DNA from: UBA1206 sp050953105
Lineage (GTDB): Bacteria; Bacillota; Clostridia; Oscillospirales; CAG-382
NCBI GenBank assembly: GCA_050953105.1
Contig: JBMNMA010000005.1
Location: 1-8,080, forward strand
Length of the DNA stretch: 8,080 bases
Direction of reading: 5' to 3'
Part shown: positions 1 through 5,190 of the stretch, in pieces
How positions within the stretch are numbered: position 1 is the first letter of the stretch
Layout: every line of letters starts with the position of its first letter
Made by a program: the position numbers and the translations under genes
The notes under the pieces: generated by a model
The model's database searches: none
Told to the model about the DNA's origin: nothing
Seen by the model: only the letters and a program-made list of their open reading frames with translations

Positions 1-14
1 TAGGGGAGTAATGC

Positions 15-70
15 AAAAAGCCTTCCCCTTGAGGGGAAGGTGGCAGCCGAAAGCTGACGGATGAGGGGGT
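15..70 (+). repeat. Double-hairpin intergenic repeat, copy 1
   Basis: The copy starts AAAAAGCCTTCCCC and ends GGATGAGGGG. It holds two hairpins. The first is CCTTCCCC-TTGA-GGGGAAGG (21-40), an 8-bp perfect stem. The second is CAGC-CGAAA-GCTG (44-56). The same order of parts recurs inverted at 244-297 and, more diverged, at 622-674. I infer a dispersed non-coding repeat of the kind common between genes in Clostridia; its function is unknown. Confidence 0.75.
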
Positions 71-243
71 TTGGCTCACTTGTGGAGGAGATAAGCAATT
101 AAATAAAATACGGTGGTTTATGGGAAATGCCCCTGTTTCAACGAAACATAAAATTACATAACTATAAAGTTGATAACATTATTTTACCCACGGAAAGATT
201 GATTTATTTTTACATTCACTTCTTTCCCGGATATGCATCGCTA

Positions 244-297
244 TCCCCTCATCCACCGCTAGCGCGGTCCCCCTTCCCCTCAAGGGGAAGGCTTTTT
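244..297 (-). repeat. Double-hairpin intergenic repeat, copy 2 (inverted)
   Basis: Read on the minus strand, this starts AAAAAGCCTTCCCC and ends GGATGAGGGG like copy 1. Hairpin 1 is CCTTCCCC-TCAA/TTGA-GGGGAAGG (272-291). Hairpin 2 is ACCGC-GCTA-GCGGT, a stem different in sequence from that of copy 1 but at the same place. The copy faces copy 1, so the AAAAAGCC ends point outward around an AT-rich core. Confidence 0.75.
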
Positions 298-432
298 CAA
301 TACATCCATATTTCAATACCACAATATTTAACTGCTGTTAACTTCAATGTTTAATTACAAATACTGTTTTTATCGAATTCATCTTTCAATCAAATAATGT
401 GTTTTATATCTGTAATATCCCCTTTTACCCTT

Positions 433-545
433 GCGCCCCCGGAGGGGGAGCCGGTGTATTAGCCCGGGGTGAAGCCCCGGGTAAAGGATGCACCCCCAAC
501 AACGCGCCCCGGAGGGGAGCGGGTGTTTACGCCCAGGAATGAAGA
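433..545 (+). repeat. GC-rich imperfect direct repeat with hairpins
   Basis: Two related units of about 43 bases start at 433 and 503. Each runs GCGCCCC(C)GGAGGGG(G)AGC, then GGTGT, then GCCC and ends in TGAAG. The first unit contains CCCCC-GGA-GGGGG-type pairing and a strong hairpin, CCCGGGG-TGAAG-CCCCGGG (463-481). The second unit has lost most of that second hairpin. The sequence is much richer in GC than its AT-rich surroundings. It looks like a second, unrelated family of intergenic repeat. I see nothing recognisable between 298 and 432. Confidence 0.55.
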
Positions 546-621
546 GAGAAAAGATTAGACAAAAGAGAGATGAATAAGTCAGCAGCATATTGATGTAGTG
601 GCAGGGAGGTGGGAATGCAGT

Positions 622-674
622 AAAGCCTTCCGACCTTCGGGTAAGGGTGACCACGTCAGCGGTGGATGAGGGGT
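622..674 (+). repeat. Double-hairpin intergenic repeat, copy 3 (diverged)
   Basis: This copy starts AAAGCCTTCC and ends GGTGGATGAGGGG. The first hairpin is reduced to CCGA-CCT-TCGG within a CCTT/AAGG frame. The second is CCAC-GTCAGC-GGTGG. The ends are conserved and the stems differ from copies 1 and 2, yet pairing is kept. The copy stands alone, with no inverted partner nearby in the window. Confidence 0.55.
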
Positions 675-703
675 TAACACTGTCACTTTGAACAAGTAGG
701 AGA

Positions 704-739
704 GAATTAATCCGCCGGGGGAAGCCGGCGGATTAATTC
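704..739 (-). terminator. Hairpin terminator after the dockerin gene
   Basis: A perfect 15-bp stem (704-718 with 725-739) encloses a 6-base loop. It lies 4 bases beyond the stop codon at 744-746. The U-tract is weak: the 3' arm ends GGATTAATTC and is followed by TCTCC. The AT-rich outer stem makes it nearly symmetric, so it could work from either side. It shares the ATCCGCC stem core with the terminator at 4224-4250. Confidence 0.65.
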
Positions 740-743
740 ACAT

Positions 744-942
744 TTATTTCTGATTAATAATAACCTCGCCGAGGATATGCAGCCGTATAGCAATATAGTC
801 AACCAGCGTTATGCCGCCTTTGCCGTCCACATTTGCAGCCACAAGATTAATACCGGCAAGGAGGAGAGGAGTCGAGGACGTGCAATCTGATTGCCACATA
901 GTCGCTGACGCTTATTGTCCCGTCACCGTTGACGTCCCCCAT
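744..942 (-). other. Dockerin type I-like EF-hand pair, split by a frameshift
   Basis: Repeat 1 reads GDVNGDGTISVSDYVAIRLH, with acidic/Asn residues at loop positions 1, 3, 5 and 12. In the other frame, 744-870, repeat 2 reads NVDGKGGITLVDYIAIRLH and then ILGEVIINQK. The linker SSPLAGINLVAA joins them once a base is removed. Both the order and the spacing fit the dockerin/duplicated calcium-loop fold. Repeat 2 has Lys at loop position 5, so its metal binding may be weak. No cohesin is present in the window. Confidence 0.75.
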
Positions 943-1728
943 AATAACCACCGTTGCGGTGTCAAGGAGGTTATTTTTATTATCAAACAGCTTTATAACA
1001 TAGCCGGTGGCAAGGTTCTTGCCGGTGGCGACGGTGGTGCCGTCGGCCTCGTAAACCGTTATATTCAGGCTGCCCTCGTAATAACCGCTAATTTTTGTCC
1101 CCACCGTAAAGCCGGAAACAATGCCCTGATTAAACACAAGAGAACTAGATAAGGCTTCCTTTAAAGTAGCCACAACCGTTCCTTCCAGCTTGGGGATGAC
1201 TGTATAAAAGGTTCCGTAGGTTTGGTGCACCCACTTGGCCTGCCCGTCGGATGTAGTGGTAGGTGGTGTTACCACCGAATAGGCGTAGCCGTTTTGGGTG
1301 GTAAGGGAGGGGATGGATTCCTCTACCGTGTCTCCGCACACCGAGCAGGTTTTTTTCCTTGTCCCCGCTGCCGTCTGGGTGGGCTGCTTTGAAACAATCC
1401 ATCCGCCGTAGGTATGGCCGAAGGCACATTTGGGGGAATCGGTGATGGTGTAAACCTTTCCCGTTTCGTTAGGGGATTTGGAAACCTCATACTTGATGTT
1501 AACATTGGACGAACCGGCACTTACCTGAATGCCGTATATATAGCCTTCCGAGGTTGAGGAAAGCTGATAAACCGTCTGGCTTTCCCTTTTTTCGGTGTCA
1601 TACCGCATAACCGCATTTGGGGTGTTGTAATACAGATATTTGCCGTACAGCCCAAGGCCGGAATAGCAGCCCTGATATGCCATGGAGGAGTTTTCGAAAA
1701 CACGCCATCTATCGTTTATTGTAAACAC
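847..1728 (-). CDS. Middle/C-terminal fragment as sequenced: beta-rich region, CxxC module, first dockerin repeat
   Basis: The open frame can be opened at GTG (1728), but this is not a real start: in-frame coding continues upstream to the C8 tract with no stop and there is no convincing ribosome binding site. It encodes the YLYYN/GYIYGI segment, an HTYGGW...TCSVCG module typical of repeated extracellular clostridial proteins, a beta domain ending GYVIKLFDN, and the first calcium loop DVNGDGTISVSD. It ends early in SSPPCRY because of the second frameshift. Confidence 0.6.
   Translation of the reverse strand: MFTINDRWRVFENSSMAYQGCYSGLGLYGKYLYYNTPNAVMRYDTEKRESQTVYQLSSTSEGYIYGIQVSAGSSNVNIKYEVSKSPNETGKVYTITDSPKCAFGHTYGGWIVSKQPTQTAAGTRKKTCSVCGDTVEESIPSLTTQNGYAYSVVTPPTTTSDGQAKWVHQTYGTFYTVIPKLEGTVVATLKEALSSSLVFNQGIVSGFTVGTKISGYYEGSLNITVYEADGTTVATGKNLATGYVIKLFDNKNNLLDTATVVIMGDVNGDGTISVSDYVAIRLHVLDSSPPCRY
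859..870 (-). other. Frameshift 2 in the dockerin linker
   Basis: On the coding strand the region reads CTCCTCTCCTCCTTG, a run of CT-rich near-repeats. Skipping one base restores LDSSPLAGIN and the second EF-hand; without the skip the frame ends in CRY and a stop. The exact base cannot be fixed because the repeats allow several equivalent placements. Confidence 0.75.
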
Positions 1729-1903
1729 AACGCTTTCGGTATTTCCGGTACGCTTGATAATTTCACCCTTGGATACCTGGCTTTTTATGTAATAGCTTTC
1801 TCCCGTATTTGCAAACAGTATGGGGGTAATAACATCCGACCAGTAGTAGGTGTCGTAGGTGGTGTCGTTACAAATATAATCGTCTGACCAATTATAGTGG
1901 TTG

Positions 1904-2671
1904 TTAAGGTTTGTTTGGGGGGGGATTTAACCAGGCGTTGTCGCTTTGGAGCAAATAATTGTGATATACCATCCCGGTTACCGGGGAATCGCCCCAGGTG
2001 GTATCCACGTGATACCATTTTCCGTTTAGCTTTACCAGATTCCACACATGGGCCATATCCACGCTTATTGAATATGAAACCTCGATACCCAGCTTTTTTA
2101 ATATCAGTGTGTAAAGACCGGTAAAGGCCTCGCACACCCCCACCTTTTGGGTGAGCATTGAATAAACATCGGCGTTTGTATATGTATAGTCGTAATTGAA
2201 GTTTACCGCCAGATAATCATGAACCGCTACCACCTTTTCAAGGGACGAAAGGCTTTGAAGGTTGGGAATAGCCTGTATAATGGCGTCCACCTGAGCAGAT
2301 ACATAGCTTTTTGCCGCAGGGATATTCCCCTTGTTCATAAGATATGTAAAGGTTAATTCTTTTACAAAGTAGGTTTTTCCACCGTCGGTGGAGGTGGCGT
2401 TGAAGGCCACGGCATAGCTTATGTAAAAAAGATCGGGGCGGGTAAATCTCAGCTTTTCGAGGGTGGCGGAAAGCTCCGGAGCGGATTTGCTGTCGTCATA
2501 GAAGGGGATATTATACGACGACAAATCAACGGTGTCTTTTATACTCTCCACCGCCTGCTCTATGGCCTGATAGGCATCCCCTGCCGCCGTGGCAGAGGGG
2601 GTAGCAGGGGTAAAAACAACACAGCCGAGTATAAACACCAGCACAAGGGCCAGGGACAAACCTCTTTTCAT
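1904..2671 (-). CDS. N-terminal fragment as sequenced: signal peptide plus transglutaminase-like domain
   Basis: This is the reading frame from the real start to the first frameshift; it ends WLNPPPNKP and then stops. It holds the export signal and the whole Cys180/His208/Asp223 set, so it would give a secreted 255-residue protein with a complete-looking catalytic core even without the rest. The last five residues (PPNKP region) are out-of-frame readings of the C8 tract. Bacterial proteins with this core include proteases and amidases as well as cross-linking enzymes, so the reaction is not known. Confidence 0.75.
   Translation of the reverse strand: MKRGLSLALVLVFILGCVVFTPATPSATAAGDAYQAIEQAVESIKDTVDLSSYNIPFYDDSKSAPELSATLEKLRFTRPDLFYISYAVAFNATSTDGGKTYFVKELTFTYLMNKGNIPAAKSYVSAQVDAIIQAIPNLQSLSSLEKVVAVHDYLAVNFNYDYTYTNADVYSMLTQKVGVCEAFTGLYTLILKKLGIEVSYSISVDMAHVWNLVKLNGKWYHVDTTWGDSPVTGMVYHNYLLQSDNAWLNPPPNKP
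1917..1924 (-). other. C8 tract at frameshift 1
   Basis: On the coding strand, eight cytosines follow the codons for WLN. With eight, the frame reaches a stop 21 bases later. With seven, it reads on as PPQTNLNNHYNW and stays open for the rest of the gene. Such tracts are prone to slippage in replication, transcription and sequencing. Confidence 0.85.
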
Positions 2672-2699
2672 ATTTATTACTCCCTTCTTATTATCAATT

Positions 2700-2732
2700 C
2701 CCCGGAAAGCCAAAGACCTTCCGGGGTTTTTT
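2700..2732 (+). terminator. Intrinsic terminator in plus-strand orientation between metK and the dockerin gene
   Basis: The stem CCCCGGAA/TTCCGGGG (2700-2707 with 2719-2726) is followed by TTTTTT (2727-2732) on the plus strand. On the minus strand, where both neighbours are coded, the same hairpin has A6 before it and AATTGATAAT after it, so it lacks a U-tract. It would therefore stop plus-strand (antisense) transcription best, and may only partly stop metK transcripts. Confidence 0.55.
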
Positions 2733-2743
2733 AGTTCCTGTAT

Positions 2744-3943
2744 TTATTCTAATTTTTCCCTTATGGCTGCAGCCATATCGGTTTCTTCCCATTTCACGTT
2801 CAGGTTTTCCCGCCCGAAATGACCGTAGGATGCAAGGGAGGAGTATATGGGCTTTCTTAAGTCCAGCTTTTCTATAATAGCCGCAGGACGGAAGTCGAAA
2901 AGCTCGGTTACCACCTGGGCAAGCTTTTCGTCGTCGTATTTACCGGTGCCGAAGGTGTTAACCCTTACCGACAAGGGACGGGCAACGCCTATGGCGTAGG
3001 CTATCTGAATTTCACACTTCTTCGCAACCTTTGCGGCAACCACGTTCTTTGCCACGTATCTTGCCATATAGGCTGCCGAGCGGTCAACCTTGGTGGGGTC
3101 CTTGCCCGAGAAAGCGCCGCCGCCGTGGCAGGCATAGCCGCCGTAGGTGTCAACGATAATCTTACGGCCGGTAAGCCCCGAATCCCCGTTAGGCCCGCCT
3201 ATTACAAAGCGTCCGGTGGGGTTGACGTAGATCTTGGTATTATCGTCGAAAAGCTTTTGGGGAAGCACCGGTTTGATAACGTGTTCTATAACGTCCTCGC
3301 GTATAGTGTCAAGGCTGACATCAGCGGAATGCTGGGTGGAAACCACCACCGCATCCACCCTTACGGGAACTCCGTCATGGTATTCCACCGTTACCTGGGT
3401 TTTTCCGTCGGGACGGAGGTAGGGAATAATCCCTTCTTTTCTTACAAGGGAAAGCCTTTCGGCAAGGCGGTGGGAAAGAAATATGGGAAGCGGCATAAGG
3501 GATTCGGTTTCGTCGCAGGCAAAGCCGAACACCATGCCCTGGTCGCCGGCGCCTATGTCGTATTTGTCGGTGATGACGCCTTCCTTTGCTTCAAGGGCCT
3601 TATTAACGCCTAAGGCAATGTCGGGGGACTGTTCGTTTATTGACGTAATTATACCGCAGGTGTTGGCGTCGAATCCCTTTTCGGAGGAATCGTAGCCGAT
3701 TTTATTAATTGTTGCCCGGACAATGGAGGGGATGTCCACATAGGACGAAGTGGTTATTTCCCCCATAACCAGCACAAGGCCGGTGGTTACGGCGGTTTCA
3801 CAGGCCACCCTTGCCATAGGGTCGTTGGCTATAATTGCGTCAAGGATTGCGTCGGAAATCTGGTCGCAAATTTTATCGGGGTGTCCTTCGGTTACCGATT
3901 CGGATGTAAAATAGCTTTTAATGAATTCGCTTTTGGCTGACAT
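2744..3943 (-). CDS. metK: S-adenosylmethionine synthetase
   Basis: This enzyme makes S-adenosylmethionine from methionine and ATP in the cytoplasm. The product has 399 residues, the usual size. Visible signatures are SESVTEGHPDKICDQISDA near the N-terminus with the ATP-binding His21, GAGDQG (131-136), and the glycine-rich GGGAFSGKDPTKVDRSAAY (274-292). The C-terminus SYGHFGR is also typical. I chose the ATG at 3943 because the family begins just before the SESVTEGHPDK block and an AAAGGA lies about 12 bases upstream. The longer open frame to 4168 runs through the riboswitch and must be rejected. Transcription should be controlled by SAM through the upstream S-box. The next gene starts 72 bases downstream on the same strand. 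Confidence 0.97.
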   Translation of the reverse strand: MSAKSEFIKSYFTSESVTEGHPDKICDQISDAILDAIIANDPMARVACETAVTTGLVLVMGEITTSSYVDIPSIVRATINKIGYDSSEKGFDANTCGIITSINEQSPDIALGVNKALEAKEGVITDKYDIGAGDQGMVFGFACDETESLMPLPIFLSHRLAERLSLVRKEGIIPYLRPDGKTQVTVEYHDGVPVRVDAVVVSTQHSADVSLDTIREDVIEHVIKPVLPQKLFDDNTKIYVNPTGRFVIGGPNGDSGLTGRKIIVDTYGGYACHGGGAFSGKDPTKVDRSAAYMARYVAKNVVAAKVAKKCEIQIAYAIGVARPLSVRVNTFGTGKYDDEKLAQVVTELFDFRPAAIIEKLDLRKPIYSSLASYGHFGRENLNVKWEETDMAAAIREKLE

Positions 3944-4005
3944 GGATGAGTAATGTCCTTTCTTTGCTGTTTTTTCCTCAATAGTATTGGTGGTTATCCC
4001 TAATA

Positions 4006-4037
4006 TAAAACAAAAATCGTCTGTGAACACAGACGAT
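4006..4037 (-). terminator. Riboswitch expression-platform terminator
   Basis: The perfect stem ATCGTCTGTG/CACAGACGAT (4028-4037 with 4016-4025) is followed on the minus strand by TTTTTGTTTT. It lies directly after the S-box P1 and about 60 bases before the metK start, so it is the switch that turns metK off when SAM is plentiful. Confidence 0.92.
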
Positions 4038-4052
4038 ATGTTAGCGCCTATG

Positions 4053-4161
4053 TTCTCATCTTCGAAGGATTTTATCCTTCGCTGAATTGACACCTTACGC
4101 CGCAGGCGGCGCAGGTTGTCGGGCTTCACAGGGCAGTTCCCTCCGCCACTCTTGATAAGAA
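4053..4161 (-). ncRNA. SAM-I (S-box) riboswitch aptamer
   Basis: On the minus strand, TTCTTATC (4154-4161) pairs with GATGAGAA (4053-4060) as P1. Between them lie the S-box hallmarks: CAAGAGTGGCGGAGGGA, GCCCTGTGAAGCCC, ACAACCTG, a GC-rich P3 (GCCGC/GCGGC) and P4 (CGAAGGAT-AAA-ATCCTTCG, 4063-4081), ending AAGATGAGA. Its position before metK fits a feedback switch: with SAM bound, the downstream terminator should form. Confidence 0.95.
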
Positions 4162-4171
4162 TTTTCAATAT

Positions 4172-4200
4172 ACTATATCACGCTATTTTTGTTATGTCAA
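4172..4200 (-). promoter_or_regulatory. metK promoter
   Basis: On the minus strand there is a perfect -35 TTGACA (4195-4200), a 17-base spacer, and -10 TATAGT (4172-4177). Transcription would begin about 4165, just before the S-box P1 stem. This is a housekeeping (sigma-A type) promoter. Confidence 0.92.
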
Positions 4201-4218
4201 TAATTTTATTGTTAATAT

Positions 4219-4250
4219 AGTTAAAAATCCGCCTAAAAACGGCGGATTTT
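4219..4250 (-). terminator. Terminator after the AraC operon
   Basis: The stem AAAATCCGCC/GGCGGATTTT (10 bp) has a 7-base loop (4234-4240) and is followed on the minus strand by TTTTTAA. It lies 15 bases after the stop of the gene ending at 4265 and just before the metK promoter, so it insulates metK. Confidence 0.9.
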
Positions 4251-4264
4251 ATCGGTTTTTTTCT

Positions 4265-5173
4265 TTACATTATTTCGGCCGCCCTGCATTCGGCGTCATA
4301 TGCCGTTTGTAATAGTTCTACTGCTTTTTTACGGCTATCAGCGTCGGACATACCGGAAGTCTTTTTAAGTTCAAAGGCTTGTATCCAGCTTTCGTAAACC
4401 GTTTTATACAGTCCGGCAAGTGTTGCTTCATTGTATTTTTCAAAGAATTTCCAGGCATACCATTTTAACGGCGCAAAGGTGCCGAGGGCGTATTCCATAC
4501 CCCAGCCGGCGGCAAGGGATGGATCGTCACTTTTAAGAATGTCAATCAGCCGTTTGTATGCCATAAGGCCGGATGCGTTATCGCACCATTCCCCGCCGCT
4601 TAAATGCGTCTTTGCCAGCGCTTTGGTGTCTTTTACAATATCCTCTTTGGATTTATCTGTTTTTCCGGTTATTGCAATTACGTTAAGCATTGGCATTTCC
4701 CGGTTGCCAAGTTTTTCGTATTCCAACTCTCCTGTTTCACCGGTAATAGAAAGGTATGTAAAATGCTTTGTTTCGTCGTCATAGCCGGTTATCAGGCCCC
4801 ATTCAAGCACACCCATTTCCCAGGACACCACCGGAATACCTTTGTCAATGCTTTCTTTGATTTTGGGTAAAATATCAAGCCTTGCCTGGTTAAGTACGTT
4901 TTCGGGCTGCCAGCAGCAGTTGGCGTATGCCACCTCAAGATCGCCGTTTAATATCCATGCAGGCTGGCGGCCGAATTCCCATATACTCGTTTCGCTGGGG
5001 CAAAGGTCGGCGGCGATCCACATACGGAAAGCAAAACCGCTGGACGCAACAATATCCTCCGCATATTCGCTGTAGGGGGAATTTTTAACCGCGCAGGAAA
5101 GGGATTTGGCAAAGGAAAAAAGATAGCCGGTGGAATCAAAAACGCCGTTCCATGTAATATCAAGCCTTTTCAT
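4265..5173 (-). CDS. Uncharacterised protein, weak resemblance to C39-like/BtrH_N proteins
   Basis: I do not recognise a defined function. The product has 302 residues, with no signal peptide or membrane segment, so it is probably cytoplasmic. The N-terminal half has SCAVKNSPYSEYAEDIVASSG, SGFAFRMW and CPSETSIWEF. The middle has GIPVVSWEMGVLEWGLITGYDDE (112-134), which resembles the 'GxPv...GYDD' strand pair of cysteine-peptidase-like C39/BtrH_N proteins, but the usual His before the GYDD strand is replaced by EW, so peptidase activity is unlikely. The C-terminal 120 residues look helical. GAAAGGA stands 8 bases before the ATG. It starts only 17 bases after the AraC-type gene, so the two are co-transcribed; it may handle or bind the molecule that the regulator senses. 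Confidence 0.8.
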   Translation of the reverse strand: MKRLDITWNGVFDSTGYLFSFAKSLSCAVKNSPYSEYAEDIVASSGFAFRMWIAADLCPSETSIWEFGRQPAWILNGDLEVAYANCCWQPENVLNQARLDILPKIKESIDKGIPVVSWEMGVLEWGLITGYDDETKHFTYLSITGETGELEYEKLGNREMPMLNVIAITGKTDKSKEDIVKDTKALAKTHLSGGEWCDNASGLMAYKRLIDILKSDDPSLAAGWGMEYALGTFAPLKWYAWKFFEKYNEATLAGLYKTVYESWIQAFELKKTSGMSDADSRKKAVELLQTAYDAECRAAEIM

Positions 5174-5190
5174 AGTATTTTCCTTTCTGT

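Larger units (their letters stand above)
13..299. mobile_element. Possible MITE-like element bounded by inverted repeats
   Basis: Copies 1 and 2 form long imperfect terminal inverted repeats (outer ends GCAAAAAGCCTTCC and GGAAGGCTTTTTCAA) around about 170 bases of AT-rich sequence (71-243). I find no coding potential in the core. The arrangement resembles a non-autonomous miniature element, but I see no clear target-site duplication. Two independent repeats that happen to face each other would look the same. Confidence 0.3.
744..2671 (-). pseudogene. Secreted transglutaminase-like protein with dockerin tail, two frameshifts
   Basis: This is one gene of 641 codons once a single extra base is removed at each of two sites (the C8 tract at 1917-1924 and about 859-870). 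The chosen start, MKRGLSLAL, has AGAAGGGAG 8 bases upstream and opens a signal peptide (hydrophobic to about residue 20; likely cut near residues 29-31, although LGC at 15-17 could be a weak lipobox). A transglutaminase-like domain follows, with Cys180 (VGVCEAF), His208 (MAHVWN) and Asp223 (WYHVDTTW). Next come a Trp/Tyr-rich linker, a beta-rich segment (about 315-410; YLYYN, GYIYGI), an HTYGGW...CSVCG module (419-446), a further beta domain, and a dockerin-like pair (about 578-641). It probably acts outside the cell. It could be a real pseudogene, a phase-variable gene, or intact with sequencing errors. Confidence 0.8.

Noticed and set aside
127..354. Plus-strand open frame of 75 codons
   Set aside because: It runs through the inverted repeat copy at 244-297, has no ribosome binding site, and its translation is low-complexity Pro/Ser from the repeat.
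433..545. Possible CRISPR-like array from repeated units
   Set aside because: There are only two imperfect units, with no regular spacers and no cas genes nearby.
379..654. Minus-strand open frame of 91 codons
   Set aside because: It is a translation of the GC-rich repeat and of part of repeat copy 3; no start signal and no protein-like composition.
859..870. Programmed ribosomal frameshift at the dockerin linker
   Set aside because: I see no stop-pausing element or known slippery motif that would drive it; an insertion in CT-rich repeats explains it more simply.
811..1152. Plus-strand frame of 113 codons opposite the dockerin region
   Set aside because: It is the antisense shadow of the beta/dockerin segment, which has clear domain motifs on the other strand.
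1785..2135. Minus-strand frame of 116 codons across frameshift 1
   Set aside because: It is out of frame with the transglutaminase motifs over most of its length; only the corrected frame gives continuous domain sequence.
3125..3613. Plus-strand frame of 162 codons
   Set aside because: It is wholly antisense to the conserved core of metK.
3944..4168. 75-residue N-terminal extension of MetK
   Set aside because: It would be translated from the S-box aptamer and its terminator; the family starts at MSAKSEF and a ribosome binding site supports that ATG.
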